A stretch of DNA of 43,393 nt, from contig NZ_CAPJ01000222.1 in assembly GCF_000331775.1 (NCBI RefSeq), positions 1-43,393 on the forward strand. The letters are read 5' to 3'. Position numbers and translations under genes: made by a program. Below the pieces are notes generated by a model. The model made no database searches. It had not been told where the DNA came from and saw only the letters and a program-made list of their open reading frames with translations. Each line of letters begins with the position of its first letter. Position 1 is the stretch's first letter. Shown in pieces: positions 1 to 9,355 of this stretch. This stretch comes from Xanthomonas translucens pv. translucens DSM 18974 (lineage in GTDB: Bacteria > Pseudomonadota > Gammaproteobacteria > Xanthomonadales > Xanthomonadaceae).

Positions 1-146
1 AAAATCTATGCGATCGAGGGCACGCAACTTGGCCAGCAGCAAAACATACTGGCGAGACCACTCGCTAGCGTCCTGTCCAGGAAAATCTTAATTGCCCAAA
101 GATTATATTTTGAAATGGGTTATTAGTGAACTCATTACCAATTCAG

Positions 147-152
147 AAAGGA
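147..152 (+). promoter_or_regulatory. Ribosome binding site that decides the otsA-like start
   Basis: AAAGGA lies 9 nt before the ATG at 162. The longer reading frame opens at a GTG at 126 that has no purine-rich sequence at a proper distance, so the ATG at 162 is the better start. Confidence 0.6.
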
Positions 153-161
153 AAATGCAAC

Positions 162-1787
162 ATGCGCTCATCGGCAGTATTACAAAACACTCCATCAACG
201 CAGCACTACACTGAGCAGACCAAGGCAGAAACCCCAGAGCCCGCAGGCTCCTCCCAACCTAAGTTTCAACAATTCGAAGGGCTGTCTTCAAGGCCCAGAC
301 ACGCAATTGGGAAGGCGCCCCGGCAAACGTCAAAACCCGACATGCAAGGCCGTCTGGTTGTTGTATCAAATCGCATGATCGACCCCAAGAAGCCTGCTGC
401 CGGCGGTGTCGCCGTTGCCTTGGAGGAAACGATGCGCGACAACGAAGACCTATGGCTAGGCTGGAGCGGGAAAGTCGGCGGACGGCTCGGCACCCAGGAG
501 GTAAAAACCGAGTCTTTTGGAAAATCAAAACTCGCTGGCATCGACCTGACACGCAAGCAGTTCGACAACTATTATTCTGGATTCTGCAATTCCGCACTGT
601 GGCCGGTCATGCATAACAGTGCGCAATGGGCCGATTTCAGTCCGGAATTTTATCGCAGCTACCGACAGGTCAACAAGATGTTCGCATCGAAGCTGGCCCC
701 CATGCTGAAGCAGGATGACGTCCTCTGGATCCATGATTACCACCTTATCCCCTTGGCGGAGGAGCTGCGGAAACTGGGCTGCAAGCAGCGCATTGGATTC
801 TTCAACCATACGCCGTTTCCGACGCCGGATGTATTCAAGGAAATCCCACAGCATAAGGAGTTGATGAAGGCATTCTTTTCCTACGACCTAGTGGGCATGC
901 AGATCCCCAGGGATGTGCAGAATTTTCGCGATTATGTTGCGAACGAGAAGGTCGGAAAGAATATCGATGATCGAAGCACCGAAGCCTTTGGTCAGAAGAC
1001 CAATGTTCAGCATTTCCCCATTGGCATAGACATACCAAGCCTGGAAGCCCTCCAAGCCGGCGAGGACTCGGCGGAACTTATCAATCATCTCAAGAAGGAA
1101 AGGAAGCAAGGCCGCACGTTGATGATCGGGGTAGAGCGGCTGGATTACTCCAAGGGAATACCGGATCGCTTAGCCGCGCTTGGCGATATGCTGGAAAAAC
1201 GTTCCGATTTGAGGAATAAGGTGACATTCGTGCAGATTGCTGCACCGTCGCGGCAGAATGTGCCGGCCTATGCAAAGTTGGCCCGTGACACCCGAACCCT
1301 CGTGGACAATATCAATCGAAAGTACGGGACAAAGTCGTGGTCGCCGATCATGTACATCGACCATTCGGTCAACCGCAACGCCTTGCCGGAGATCTATCGC
1401 ATGAGTCGTGTCGGCGTCATTACGTCCAAAGCGGACGGCATGAATTTGGTGTCCAAGGAGTACGTTGCCGCGCAGGATCCCAAAAATCCCGGAGTATTGG
1501 TGCTATCCGAAGGCGCGGGATCAGCCTATCAGCTCAAAGAGGCACTTCAGATTCCACCAGAGGACCGTGCAGCCATCACGGGAGCCTATGAGACAGCGCT
1601 AGGTATGCGCCTGGGAGAGCGTCGGAAAAGACATGGGCCACTCCTTGAAAATGTCCAAACCGAGGATCTCGGCAAATGGCGCTCAGATTGCCTGGCCCCC
1701 TTGTGCGCCGATCCGTCAGCCTCCACCGGATCGGCCGGCGATCACCCCGTGCCGGCTCCCCAGTCCAAACGCCGCCGCACGTCCTGA
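162..1787 (+). CDS. otsA: Trehalose-6-phosphate synthase (GT20), candidate type III effector of the RipTPS kind
   Basis: Predicted to make trehalose-6-phosphate from UDP-glucose and glucose-6-phosphate. The GT20 domain starts near residue 64 (RLVVVSNRM) and shows the OtsA landmarks in order: GWSGK, WIHDYHL, GFFNHTPFPTP, ERLDYSKGIP, ADGMNLVSKEYVAAQD and NPGVLVLSEGAG. The active-site Arg, Asp, His and Lys positions look intact. About 63 residues precede the enzyme; they are rich in Ser, Thr, Gln and Pro with few hydrophobics, and housekeeping OtsA lacks them. This resembles a type III secretion leader, as in Ralstonia RipTPS. The C-terminus carries a basic SKRRRTS tail. GC is near 50%, well below the neighbours, and a transposase remnant follows, suggesting acquisition by transfer. 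No otsB is adjacent. No PIP box is visible in the 160 bases available upstream. Enzyme identity is secure; effector status is inferred. Confidence 0.85.
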   Translation: MRSSAVLQNTPSTQHYTEQTKAETPEPAGSSQPKFQQFEGLSSRPRHAIGKAPRQTSKPDMQGRLVVVSNRMIDPKKPAAGGVAVALEETMRDNEDLWLGWSGKVGGRLGTQEVKTESFGKSKLAGIDLTRKQFDNYYSGFCNSALWPVMHNSAQWADFSPEFYRSYRQVNKMFASKLAPMLKQDDVLWIHDYHLIPLAEELRKLGCKQRIGFFNHTPFPTPDVFKEIPQHKELMKAFFSYDLVGMQIPRDVQNFRDYVANEKVGKNIDDRSTEAFGQKTNVQHFPIGIDIPSLEALQAGEDSAELINHLKKERKQGRTLMIGVERLDYSKGIPDRLAALGDMLEKRSDLRNKVTFVQIAAPSRQNVPAYAKLARDTRTLVDNINRKYGTKSWSPIMYIDHSVNRNALPEIYRMSRVGVITSKADGMNLVSKEYVAAQDPKNPGVLVLSEGAGSAYQLKEALQIPPEDRAAITGAYETALGMRLGERRKRHGPLLENVQTEDLGKWRSDCLAPLCADPSASTGSAGDHPVPAPQSKRRRTS

Positions 1788-1867
1788 CGCCGCCTTCGAG
1801 AGCGGGGGGAGGCTTGGTCGCCTCAAGTTCCAAGTGCAACACGACTCCCTCCTGATTATCCCTGATC

Positions 1868-2524
1868 GAGCCGGTGCGCCGCTTTGACAATGCCTCGCCC
1901 AGGCGCTGCCGCCAGCGCCTGGGCGAGGCCGGGGTGGAGAAACTGCTGGCGCAGACGATCAACGCGGCCAAGGCGATGAAGGCGCCGGAAGTGGAGTGCA
2001 TCGGCAAGGGCAAGGCACGCAGGCCGTATGAGTTCGGAGTGAAGGTCGGCATTGCGGTGACGGCGAAGAAAGGCTTGATCGTGGGCGCACGTCGCCTCCC
2101 GGGTCATCCCTACGACGGCGACACGCTGTCCGGGCAGCTCGAGCAGGCGAGCGCGCTGATGCAGGACGTGGCCGCAAGACCGCAGGTGGCCATCGTGGAC
2201 CTGGGCGACCGGGGGCGGGAGGTGGCTGGCGTACGGATACTGCACCGAGGCAAGGCCAAGTCGCTCACACGCAGGCAGTGGCGCTGGATCAAGCGCCGTC
2301 AGGCGGTGGAACCGGTGATCGGGCATCTGAAGCAGGAGCACCGGCTGGACCGCTGCTGCCTCAAGGGTGCGCAAGGCGATGCGCTGAACGCCATCGATGC
2401 GGCTGCCGGCTACAACCTGCGCTGGCTGATGCGTTGGATCGCGTTTTTGCGTGCTTGGCTCCAAGCCAGCGTGCTCGCGCCGATGGCGAAATCCACCGCA
2501 GTCGTTGCGGCGGTCATCTCCTGA
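1868..2524 (+). pseudogene. IS5-type DDE transposase remnant (5' truncated, internally deleted)
   Basis: The readable C-terminal half contains PEVECIGKGKARRPYEFGVK, LPGHPYDGDTL, a DLGxRG segment and RRQAVEPVIGHLKQEHRLDR, which holds the last catalytic Glu. These are typical of IS5-group transposases of Xanthomonas. The N-terminal roughly 100 residues are missing. The frame passes from a RQRLGEAGVEKLLAQTI segment almost directly into PEVECIGKGK. In relatives about 100 residues carrying the first catalytic Asp lie between these two segments, so there is also an internal deletion. It must be inactive. It sits between the trehalose-phosphate synthase and tamB and marks the edge of a probable insertion. 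The exact IS name cannot be given from sequence alone. Confidence 0.75.
1892..1929. repeat. Perfect 17-bp inverted repeat with 4-nt loop
   Basis: GCCTCGCCCAGGCGCTG, loop CCGC, then the exact reverse complement. It lies at the 5' border of the transposase remnant, and both arms read RQRLGEA on their own strand. It has no T-tract, so it is not a standard terminator. It is probably a palindrome inherent to this transposase coding sequence or a recombination scar. Confidence 0.7.
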
Positions 2525-2548
2525 CGGGGATTCTGCAGGGACAACTAC

Positions 2549-5500
2549 TTACTTCTCCTTCCGCCAATTAAGCGACCCACGATTCTCCACCGTGCTCGAT
2601 TCCACCTCCGCGTCGAAACCGCGGCCGAGCAGGTATTTCAAGGTCAAGACAGAACCGCTGCCAACCAACGACACCCCGTAGCTGACGTAGAGTTTCGGCG
2701 ACAGATACTTGCCGAAGCCGACCACCGAGCCGCCGAGGGTGCGCGATTGGCTGACGCCGGCGTCGTCAAAGCCGAGCCTGGCGCCGAGTTGCGAGGCGAG
2801 AAGGCCGCTGCCGGCCGATAGCGCGCTGGCCGCGGCGGTGACCTGGTCGGCTTCGTCGCTGCTGGCGTTGCTGAGGCTGCGGCCCAGCACCAGGTACGAC
2901 ATCGCTTCGGATTGCGACATCGACGGCTCCGACCACACGTCGGCGCGGGGGGCGGTGGCGCGGCCGGTGACGTCGATGCCGGCGGTGACGTCGCCGACCT
3001 GGCGTTGCGCGCGGATGTTGATGCGCGGGTCGGAGACGATGTTGTTGCTCCAGGTCAGCTGGCCACGGGTGATAGTCAGGTCCTGGCCGTAGGCCTTGTA
3101 CTGGCCGCTGACGTCCAGGCCGCCGGTGGCGGTCATCTCGCGGCCCTGGCGCGAGCGCACCTGCATGGCGCCGGTCAGCGCGCCCTTCAGGCCGAAGCCG
3201 GCCATCTTGACCTGGTCGCCGAGCACCACGCGCAGGTCCATTTCCAGCGGCGAGCTCGGCGCTTCTTCCGGGTCGGCCGGGTCCAGCACCACCACGTCCT
3301 CGGACACCGAGGTGCCGCGGTCCAGCCGCTCCAGATCGATGTCCGCCGATGGCACGGTGACCTGGCCGTTCAATGTCATCGTCTTGTTGGCGATGCCGAA
3401 CTGCAGGTCGGGGTTGGCCACCGCGCGTAGTTCGGCGGTGTTGGACACCAGCACGTTGCTGCCGCGGATATTCAATTGCAGCGGCGTGGTGTCGCCGTAC
3501 CAGGACAGGCCGCCGTCGACGTTGAGCGTGCCTTCGCCGGATTTGACCGCGGCCACGATGCGCGCCGAGCCATCCGGCTGCGCGTCGAAGCGGCCCTTGC
3601 CTTCACTCAGGGTCAGGCCCAGCGCCGGCAGTTCGCCGGTGAAGTTGCTGAGCGTGGCGTCGCCGCCCATCGACGGTTGCGAGCGCGTGCCGCGCAGGCT
3701 GACGTGGCCTTCGACCAGGCCCTTGGGCCGCACCAGGTCCGGCGAGAACAGCTCCATCCAGTACAGCCGCGACATGTTCATGTAGATCTCGCCGGTGAGC
3801 GGCGCGTACGCGTCCCAGCCGGTGTCCACGGTGGCGTCGATGAAGCCGTCGCCCTGGAAGCCGACGCCGAGCTTGGAGTGGATGTGCTGGGCGGTGAAAT
3901 CGGTGACGAAACTGAACTGGTCGTAGCGCAGCAGTTCGCCGCGCGCGTTGTCGCCCAGGCGCAGGCCGCCTTCGCGCGAGGCCAGCCGCAACGCTCCCTG
4001 CCAGGCGTTGCCGGCCGGCTTGAAGCTGCCGTCGAGGGTGAGTTCGCCGCGCAGGTACATCTTGCGGCCGCTGTTGGGCGGCAGCCAAGGCTGCAGCAGC
4101 GACAGTGGCAACGCGTCGCCGCGCACGGTCAGGCCCTGCTTGGGCCAGTTCGCGGCCATGCATAGCGCGCCGCCACCGGTCGCGCCGAGGCAGGTGTCGG
4201 AAAGCGTAACGGCGCTGCCGGCGATGGCGAACGTGGCCGGTTGCCGCAGTTGCCACGGCTCGCCCTTGGCCGGCGCCACCCGCAGCGTGTTCAGGCCGCC
4301 CTGCCAGCGCGCGCCGTCGCGGCGCAATTGGCCGGCGAAGGCGAGCGCGCCCATGTCGTTGTGGGTGTCGGCGCCGAGCTGCAGGTTTTCCACCGCGCCG
4401 CGCGCATCCACGCGCAAGGTCTGCAGCACCACGCCGGCGCTGATTGCGCTGCCGCGCAAAGCCAGTTCGCCGCCGCTGCCGCGCCACGGCAGGCGCCCGC
4501 GCAAGCTGACGCTATCGGCGCCGTAGCTGTCCCACTTCAGGCCGTTGCCGGTGAGGTCGGCGGTGAGGTCGGGCGCGTCGCGGCGGCCCTTGACCTGCAC
4601 GCTGCCACGCAGGCTGCCGGTGGCGCCGGGCAGCAGGTCGGCCAGTTGCAGCGGCTGCAGTTGCGCATCGATGTCGAGCTGGTCGCCGACCTTGCCCTGT
4701 GCCTGCACGCGGCTGTCGCCCAGTGCCAGTTGCAGCTTGCCTTCGCCCTGCGCGCCCTGCAGCGCGAATTTGCCTGTGGCATCGAGCGGGCGGCTGCGCA
4801 GCTTGCCGTTCAGGCGCGGCACATCGAGGCTGGCCTGGTAGCCGGCGGCGCTGCCATCGGCATGCGCCGGCAGCTGCTTGCCCTTGGAGGCGAACTGGCC
4901 GGACAGGTTGCCGTCCCAGCCCGGCGCGAAATAGCCGGGATCGAAGCCGGCCAGCTTGGCGTTCAGATCCCAGCTCAGCTCCGGCACCCACGCCACTTCG
5001 CCGCCGAGGTCGAGCGTGCCGGTAGGCATCTTCGCCTGCACCTGCGCCAGCTGCGCGCGTTGGTCGTTGCCGCGTACGTCGAGATGCAGTTTGGCGCTGT
5101 CCTTGCCGCGCGCGACGGTGGCCTCGCCGTAGGTGGCCCACTGTTTCAGCGTCCCGGCCAGGCCGAGGTTGGCCTCGACCAGCTTGATCGGCACGGCCGG
5201 CGCATCCGGGGTGGACGGATCCGGGGCGGTGGCGAAATTCAGGCCAATGGCATTGACGGAGAAACGGAACGTGGCGTTGTCCGGATCGCGGAAGTCGGCC
5301 GTGCCGCGCAGCAGCGCCTGGCCGTCGAAGGCGCGCAGTTGCAATGGCGCGACGGTGAGCACCTGGTTGTCCAGGCGCACGTTGGACGGGTCCAGCGTCA
5401 ACTTCTGCGCGCCGTACGCGAGTTGGCCCTGCAACTTGGCATCGCCCCCCTTGCCGGAAGCGCTCAGGTCGAACGCAATCGGTTCGCTGGTGGTCGCCGC

Positions 5501-6385
5501 GGCATCGCCGGGCGGCACGAACAAGGATGGGTCCAGCGCCTTGCTGCTGGCGGCGAATTGCCAGGTGGGATCGGTGCGCCCGGTGAACACCAGCGTGGCG
5601 CGCAGCGGCGCCGGCGCGTTGCCGGCGATCGCCACTTCCATCTTGTCCAGGTTGCCGCGCGCGACCAGGCCCAGCCGCGCCGGGGTGCGTCCGCGCGCGG
5701 CCGGCAACACCGCAGTGGCGGTGAGATCGGTCTTGTAGTCCTGCGCCGGCACGTAGTCGCCATCGACGCGGAAATCGCCGCGGTCGCTGGTCACCACCAA
5801 CTGCTTCGAACGGAATTCGCCATTGGCCACTTCGATGCCGCCACGCAGCGTGTGGATAGCGATCATCGGCTGCTGCGCCTGGGTGATGCGCAGGCCATCG
5901 ATCAGGATGCGATCGGCCTGCAGCGCCAGCGGCACTTCGATCTGCGGCAGCGACTGCGGCCAGCTGGGCAGTTCGAACGGTTCGTCGCTCTTGGCGAGGT
6001 TGAGCGTGGCGTTCTGCAGCTGCAGCGTGTCGAGTTGCAGCTTGCGCCCGAGCAGCGGGCGGATGTCCGGATCCAGGTAGGCGCGCTCGGCGGTGAAGTG
6101 GATCTGGTCGTAGCGGAAATCCAGGTTGTACAGGGTCAGCGGCCCGGCCAGCGGGCCTTCGGCGCGCTCCCAGGTCAGCGAGGAACCGGCAGGCAGCCGC
6201 GCCACGATCTGCGCCAGCAGCACGTCGCGCCCGGCCACGGTCTGCAGCAGCCAGTACAGCGCCAGCAAGCTCAGCAAACCCAGCCCGGCGACGGTGAGGG
6301 CCGAGCCCCACCAGAAGCGCTTGCGCCGGTAGAAGCGCGCGCGCCGCGGCGGCGGCGTGGGCGTGGCCGGGCCGGTCGCGCTCAC
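2549..6385 (-). CDS. tamB: Translocation and assembly module inner-membrane protein TamB
   Basis: Large periplasm-spanning partner of TamA, needed for outer-membrane protein and autotransporter insertion and linked to phospholipid transport. The 1278 residues fit the usual TamB length. A basic, proline-rich N-terminus leads into one membrane anchor near residues 25-47 (SALTVAGLGLLSLLALYWLL). A long run of beta-rich, AsmA-like repeats follows, then the C-terminal TamB (DUF490) domain with GLDVSGQYKAYGQDLTITRG and the ending VLTLKYLLGRGFDAEVES. Its ATG overlaps the tamA stop by 4 nt (ATGA), so the two are translationally coupled. The 3' end is only about 25 bp from the transposase remnant, but the protein looks complete. 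Confidence 0.92.
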   Translation of the reverse strand: MSATGPATPTPPPRRARFYRRKRFWWGSALTVAGLGLLSLLALYWLLQTVAGRDVLLAQIVARLPAGSSLTWERAEGPLAGPLTLYNLDFRYDQIHFTAERAYLDPDIRPLLGRKLQLDTLQLQNATLNLAKSDEPFELPSWPQSLPQIEVPLALQADRILIDGLRITQAQQPMIAIHTLRGGIEVANGEFRSKQLVVTSDRGDFRVDGDYVPAQDYKTDLTATAVLPAARGRTPARLGLVARGNLDKMEVAIAGNAPAPLRATLVFTGRTDPTWQFAASSKALDPSLFVPPGDAAATTSEPIAFDLSASGKGGDAKLQGQLAYGAQKLTLDPSNVRLDNQVLTVAPLQLRAFDGQALLRGTADFRDPDNATFRFSVNAIGLNFATAPDPSTPDAPAVPIKLVEANLGLAGTLKQWATYGEATVARGKDSAKLHLDVRGNDQRAQLAQVQAKMPTGTLDLGGEVAWVPELSWDLNAKLAGFDPGYFAPGWDGNLSGQFASKGKQLPAHADGSAAGYQASLDVPRLNGKLRSRPLDATGKFALQGAQGEGKLQLALGDSRVQAQGKVGDQLDIDAQLQPLQLADLLPGATGSLRGSVQVKGRRDAPDLTADLTGNGLKWDSYGADSVSLRGRLPWRGSGGELALRGSAISAGVVLQTLRVDARGAVENLQLGADTHNDMGALAFAGQLRRDGARWQGGLNTLRVAPAKGEPWQLRQPATFAIAGSAVTLSDTCLGATGGGALCMAANWPKQGLTVRGDALPLSLLQPWLPPNSGRKMYLRGELTLDGSFKPAGNAWQGALRLASREGGLRLGDNARGELLRYDQFSFVTDFTAQHIHSKLGVGFQGDGFIDATVDTGWDAYAPLTGEIYMNMSRLYWMELFSPDLVRPKGLVEGHVSLRGTRSQPSMGGDATLSNFTGELPALGLTLSEGKGRFDAQPDGSARIVAAVKSGEGTLNVDGGLSWYGDTTPLQLNIRGSNVLVSNTAELRAVANPDLQFGIANKTMTLNGQVTVPSADIDLERLDRGTSVSEDVVVLDPADPEEAPSSPLEMDLRVVLGDQVKMAGFGLKGALTGAMQVRSRQGREMTATGGLDVSGQYKAYGQDLTITRGQLTWSNNIVSDPRINIRAQRQVGDVTAGIDVTGRATAPRADVWSEPSMSQSEAMSYLVLGRSLSNASSDEADQVTAAASALSAGSGLLASQLGARLGFDDAGVSQSRTLGGSVVGFGKYLSPKLYVSYGVSLVGSGSVLTLKYLLGRGFDAEVESSTVENRGSLNWRKEK

Positions 6386-8163
6386 AGGTTGGCTCCGATG
6401 TTGAGATAGAGCTGGAACTGCGAGTCCGGATCGTTCAGGCCATGCGCGATGTCCACCCGCACCGGTCCCACCGGCGAACGCCAGCGCACGCCGAAGCCGA
6501 CGCCGGTATGCCAGTCGGGGGTATCGTCGAAGGCGCTGCCGCTATCGACGAAGACCGCACCGCCCCACGGCCCGCCCTTGAAGTAGTGCTCGTATTCGGC
6601 GCTGCCGGTGAGCACGTGCTTGGCGCCGAGCGCGAAGCGGTCCGGCTTGGCGGTGCGCGGGCCGACCTCGCGGAACGCATAGCCGCGGATGCTGTTGTCG
6701 CCGCCGGCGAAGAAGCGCAGACTCGGCGGCATCGCCACCAGCGCGTTGGTCCAGGTGCTGCCGGCTTCGCCGCGCAGGAGCAGGCGGCTGTTGTCGCCCA
6801 GTCCCTGGAACCAGCTCAGGCGCATGTGCGCCTGGGTGAAGCTGGCGTCCGAGCCCAGCCCTTTGGCGCCGGCACGCAGACTGAGGTTGCCGCTGAAGCC
6901 CTTGCGCGGGAATACCTTGTCGTCCACGCCCACGTAGTCGGCTTCGATCTGCGGATAGACCAGCGTGGAGTACTGGTACAGCGCGTCGTCGAACACCTCG
7001 TCGGTAGCGTAGCGCCAGCGCTCACGCAACGCATTGAGCGAGGCGATCGCGGTCCAGTGCTCGTTGATCTCGCCGCTGCGGCTGCCGGTGAGCTTGAGGT
7101 TGCGCAGGTCGATGTAGTCGGTCTGCTCGTCGTAGGCGCGCAGCGAGGCGGTGTACCAGCCGTCGAGCCAGCGGAACGCCGGCACCCGGTAGCTGGTGAT
7201 CAGGCTCTTGCGCTTCTGCGCGTAGTCCAGCTGGGTGCTGAGCTTGTGCCCGCGCGCGTTGACGTAGCGCCGGTCCACGCCCAGGCGCACGCCGGCGCCG
7301 CTCTCGCTGCCGTAGCTGATGCCGCTGGTGTAGATGCTGCGCTTGGCGCGGGTCAGGTTCACGTCGACCGGCACGTTGCCGTCGGCGTCGGCCTCTTCGG
7401 GCTTGGGCTGGATGTCGACGGTGCTGAAATAGTCGAGCTTGACCAGCGACTCGCGCAGCCGGTCGAGCTTGCCTTCGTGGTAGTAGCTGCCTTCGTCCCA
7501 GTACACCAGCGGATCGAACAGCGTCTGGTTGAAATAGTCCTGGTGAAAGCGGATCGCGCCCATGTTGTAGCGGCGGCCGCTGTCCCAGCTCAGGTCGATG
7601 TCGGCGGCATGCTCGGCGCGGGTGACCTCGACCCGGCGCTGGGTGAAGTCGGCATCGAAATAGCCGCGCTCGGCCAGGCGCCGGGTGATGGTGACCTTGC
7701 TGGTTTCGTAGGTGGTGTGGTCGAAGACCTCGCCGGTCTTGGGACGGAAGTTGCGCAGATCGTCGCCCAGGTAGCGATCGTCCTCGGCCGGCCCGGTGAT
7801 GCCGACGTGGAAGGTACGCACCCGCACCGGCTCGCCCTTGTCCACGTGCACGGTCACGGTGAGCGTGTCGTCCTTGCGCGGCGCTTCGACGGTGATGGTC
7901 GGGGTGTAGTAGCCGAACGGTTCCAGTGCCTGCCGAGTCTGCCGCTCGGCCTGGCTCAGCAGATACTCCAGGCGCGACTCGCCCTGCACCTTGCCGATGG
8001 CCTGGTACAGCGACAGCGAGACCTGGATGTTCTCGATCATCGCCGCATCGTCGTCCTTGTCCAGGCCTTGTATCTGGACTTTTTCGATGGTGCCGCTGGC
8101 CTGGGCAAGGCCGACCAATGACAGCAAGGACACGAGAAGGGAGAGGCGGAGGATCGATCGCAT
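6382..8163 (-). CDS. tamA: Autotransporter assembly outer-membrane protein TamA (Omp85/BamA family)
   Basis: Outer-membrane beta-barrel of the TAM complex. Residues 1-22 form a signal peptide (LRLSLLVSLLSLVGLAQA, cut before SGTIEK). POTRA repeats follow to about residue 265, with GYYTPTITVE and RGYFDADF as typical elements, then the 16-strand barrel. The Omp85 L6 motif appears as IRGY in FFAGGDNSIRGYAFRE. The C-terminal strand ends LYLNIGANL. The length of 593 residues is normal for TamA. It is the first gene of tamA-tamB. About 1.3 kb without a clear gene separates it from the divergent AvrE-family effector gene. Confidence 0.93.
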   Translation of the reverse strand: MRSILRLSLLVSLLSLVGLAQASGTIEKVQIQGLDKDDDAAMIENIQVSLSLYQAIGKVQGESRLEYLLSQAERQTRQALEPFGYYTPTITVEAPRKDDTLTVTVHVDKGEPVRVRTFHVGITGPAEDDRYLGDDLRNFRPKTGEVFDHTTYETSKVTITRRLAERGYFDADFTQRRVEVTRAEHAADIDLSWDSGRRYNMGAIRFHQDYFNQTLFDPLVYWDEGSYYHEGKLDRLRESLVKLDYFSTVDIQPKPEEADADGNVPVDVNLTRAKRSIYTSGISYGSESGAGVRLGVDRRYVNARGHKLSTQLDYAQKRKSLITSYRVPAFRWLDGWYTASLRAYDEQTDYIDLRNLKLTGSRSGEINEHWTAIASLNALRERWRYATDEVFDDALYQYSTLVYPQIEADYVGVDDKVFPRKGFSGNLSLRAGAKGLGSDASFTQAHMRLSWFQGLGDNSRLLLRGEAGSTWTNALVAMPPSLRFFAGGDNSIRGYAFREVGPRTAKPDRFALGAKHVLTGSAEYEHYFKGGPWGGAVFVDSGSAFDDTPDWHTGVGFGVRWRSPVGPVRVDIAHGLNDPDSQFQLYLNIGANL

Positions 8164-8790
8164 GGGCGCCAGAATACCGACACATGGCGTGAAGCTGTTA
8201 ACTGAGCGTCCGCAACGGCGATCCAGCGCCGCATCTGCTGATCATGTCCCGGGCCGTCCGGCATGTCGTTGGCCCACGCAGCGCATGGCCGAGCGGCGTT
8301 CGCGCTGCTGCGCTACCGCGCCGCGGCGAACGAAGCCAGACCGGGTCAGGAACGCGGCGGTAGCGCCTTCATCCCAAGCGGACAGCGCCCGCCATGCCGA
8401 TGCGCTCGGCATCCGTGCATCGACAACCTTGTCCACCGTGACCGAGACTGCACGCCCAGGCTTGTCCGCGCCGGATCGCGACACTGACGCGTTGTGCCGT
8501 GCGACCTCGTCGCTGGGCGCGGGGCGACCGGCCTGCCGCTGCATCCTGCTTGCCCGGCGGCAAGGTGGGCGCCCTGCCATGGTGAGACCGCCGGCGCGGC
8601 CTGGCCAATGGATACGCCGCGTGTGCGGCGCCTGCCTGGGCCCGCGGACGTATTCACCGTACCGGAGACTGGCTACCCGCGACTCCCGAAGCCATAGGCT
8701 GCATGGTGCGAATGCGCTGTATGGCGCCAGCAATGAATGTCCGATCGTTTTTCCTGAAACCATTCTGTGGCGTCTCCCGATCCCGATAGG

Positions 8791-8852
8791 TTCGTCCACA
8801 GCCGCACATTTTCGCCTATCCTCCATGCATTGTCATTTCAATGCAATAAAGT
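8791..8852 (+). promoter_or_regulatory. HrpX-type PIP box with matching -10 element
   Basis: TTCGT at 8791-8795, exactly 15 nt, then TTCGC at 8811-8815: a perfect TTCGB-N15-TTCGB plant-inducible-promoter box. TAAAGT at 8847-8852 fits the YANNRT -10 consensus and lies 31 nt downstream, inside the 30-32 window described for Xanthomonas hrp-regulon promoters. It reads toward the AvrE-family effector, whose ATG is 615 bp further on. Confidence 0.8.
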
Positions 8853-9355
8853 TTATCCCTGATCTGGAAATTCATTCGCACCAGATTTCATGCTCTTCAT
8901 GTCCAATCAAGTTTTATGATTGGGCGCATATCATGAAAAACGTATTCTAGATACTCAAGGCGGACGGTATGCGAGGCAGACGAATCCTGCAAAAAACGCT
9001 TGCCCTGCCGATCGGCCGACATTGGCGCATCGCCAGTCAAGGCAGGCGTATCGCACCAGCTCTGGAAGCGCCGATCGCGCCACCATTTGAACTAGGCCGC
9101 ATCGGCAAGCGCATTCATCGGATTGGGCTACAGCCGCGGCGACGTCCGTAAAAGCCATTGCTTGAGGAGCGCGTTCCTGCGCGATGCGTTCGGCAGTCGC
9201 AGCGCGGCATCGACGGTGGGATCGCCACAGGCCTTTCGCCGGTGTCTGCAAGCTTTGACGCGCCAGCACAGTGCGCCGTGGCCGATGCCGCGCGAAAGAA
9301 CACGCCGGCTCATGAGCACCTCCACCCAATGCGCGTTCCGTCAATGGTGTTCCAT

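Noticed and set aside
1..96. A short open stretch on the minus strand reading like protein (SEWSRQYVLLLAKLRALDRI)
   Set aside because: It is closed upstream by a TAA, has no start codon and runs off the window. It may be the fragment of a gene or insertion element, but cannot be identified.
2912..8121. Long open frames on the plus strand opposite tamA and tamB (one of 722 codons)
   Set aside because: They are shadows of high-GC coding sequence: Ala/Gly/Gln/Arg-rich translations without motifs, while the minus-strand frames match known families.
8242..8826. A 194-residue minus-strand frame covering the PIP box
   Set aside because: Arg-rich, no recognisable domain, no ribosome binding site, and composition of random GC-rich sequence.
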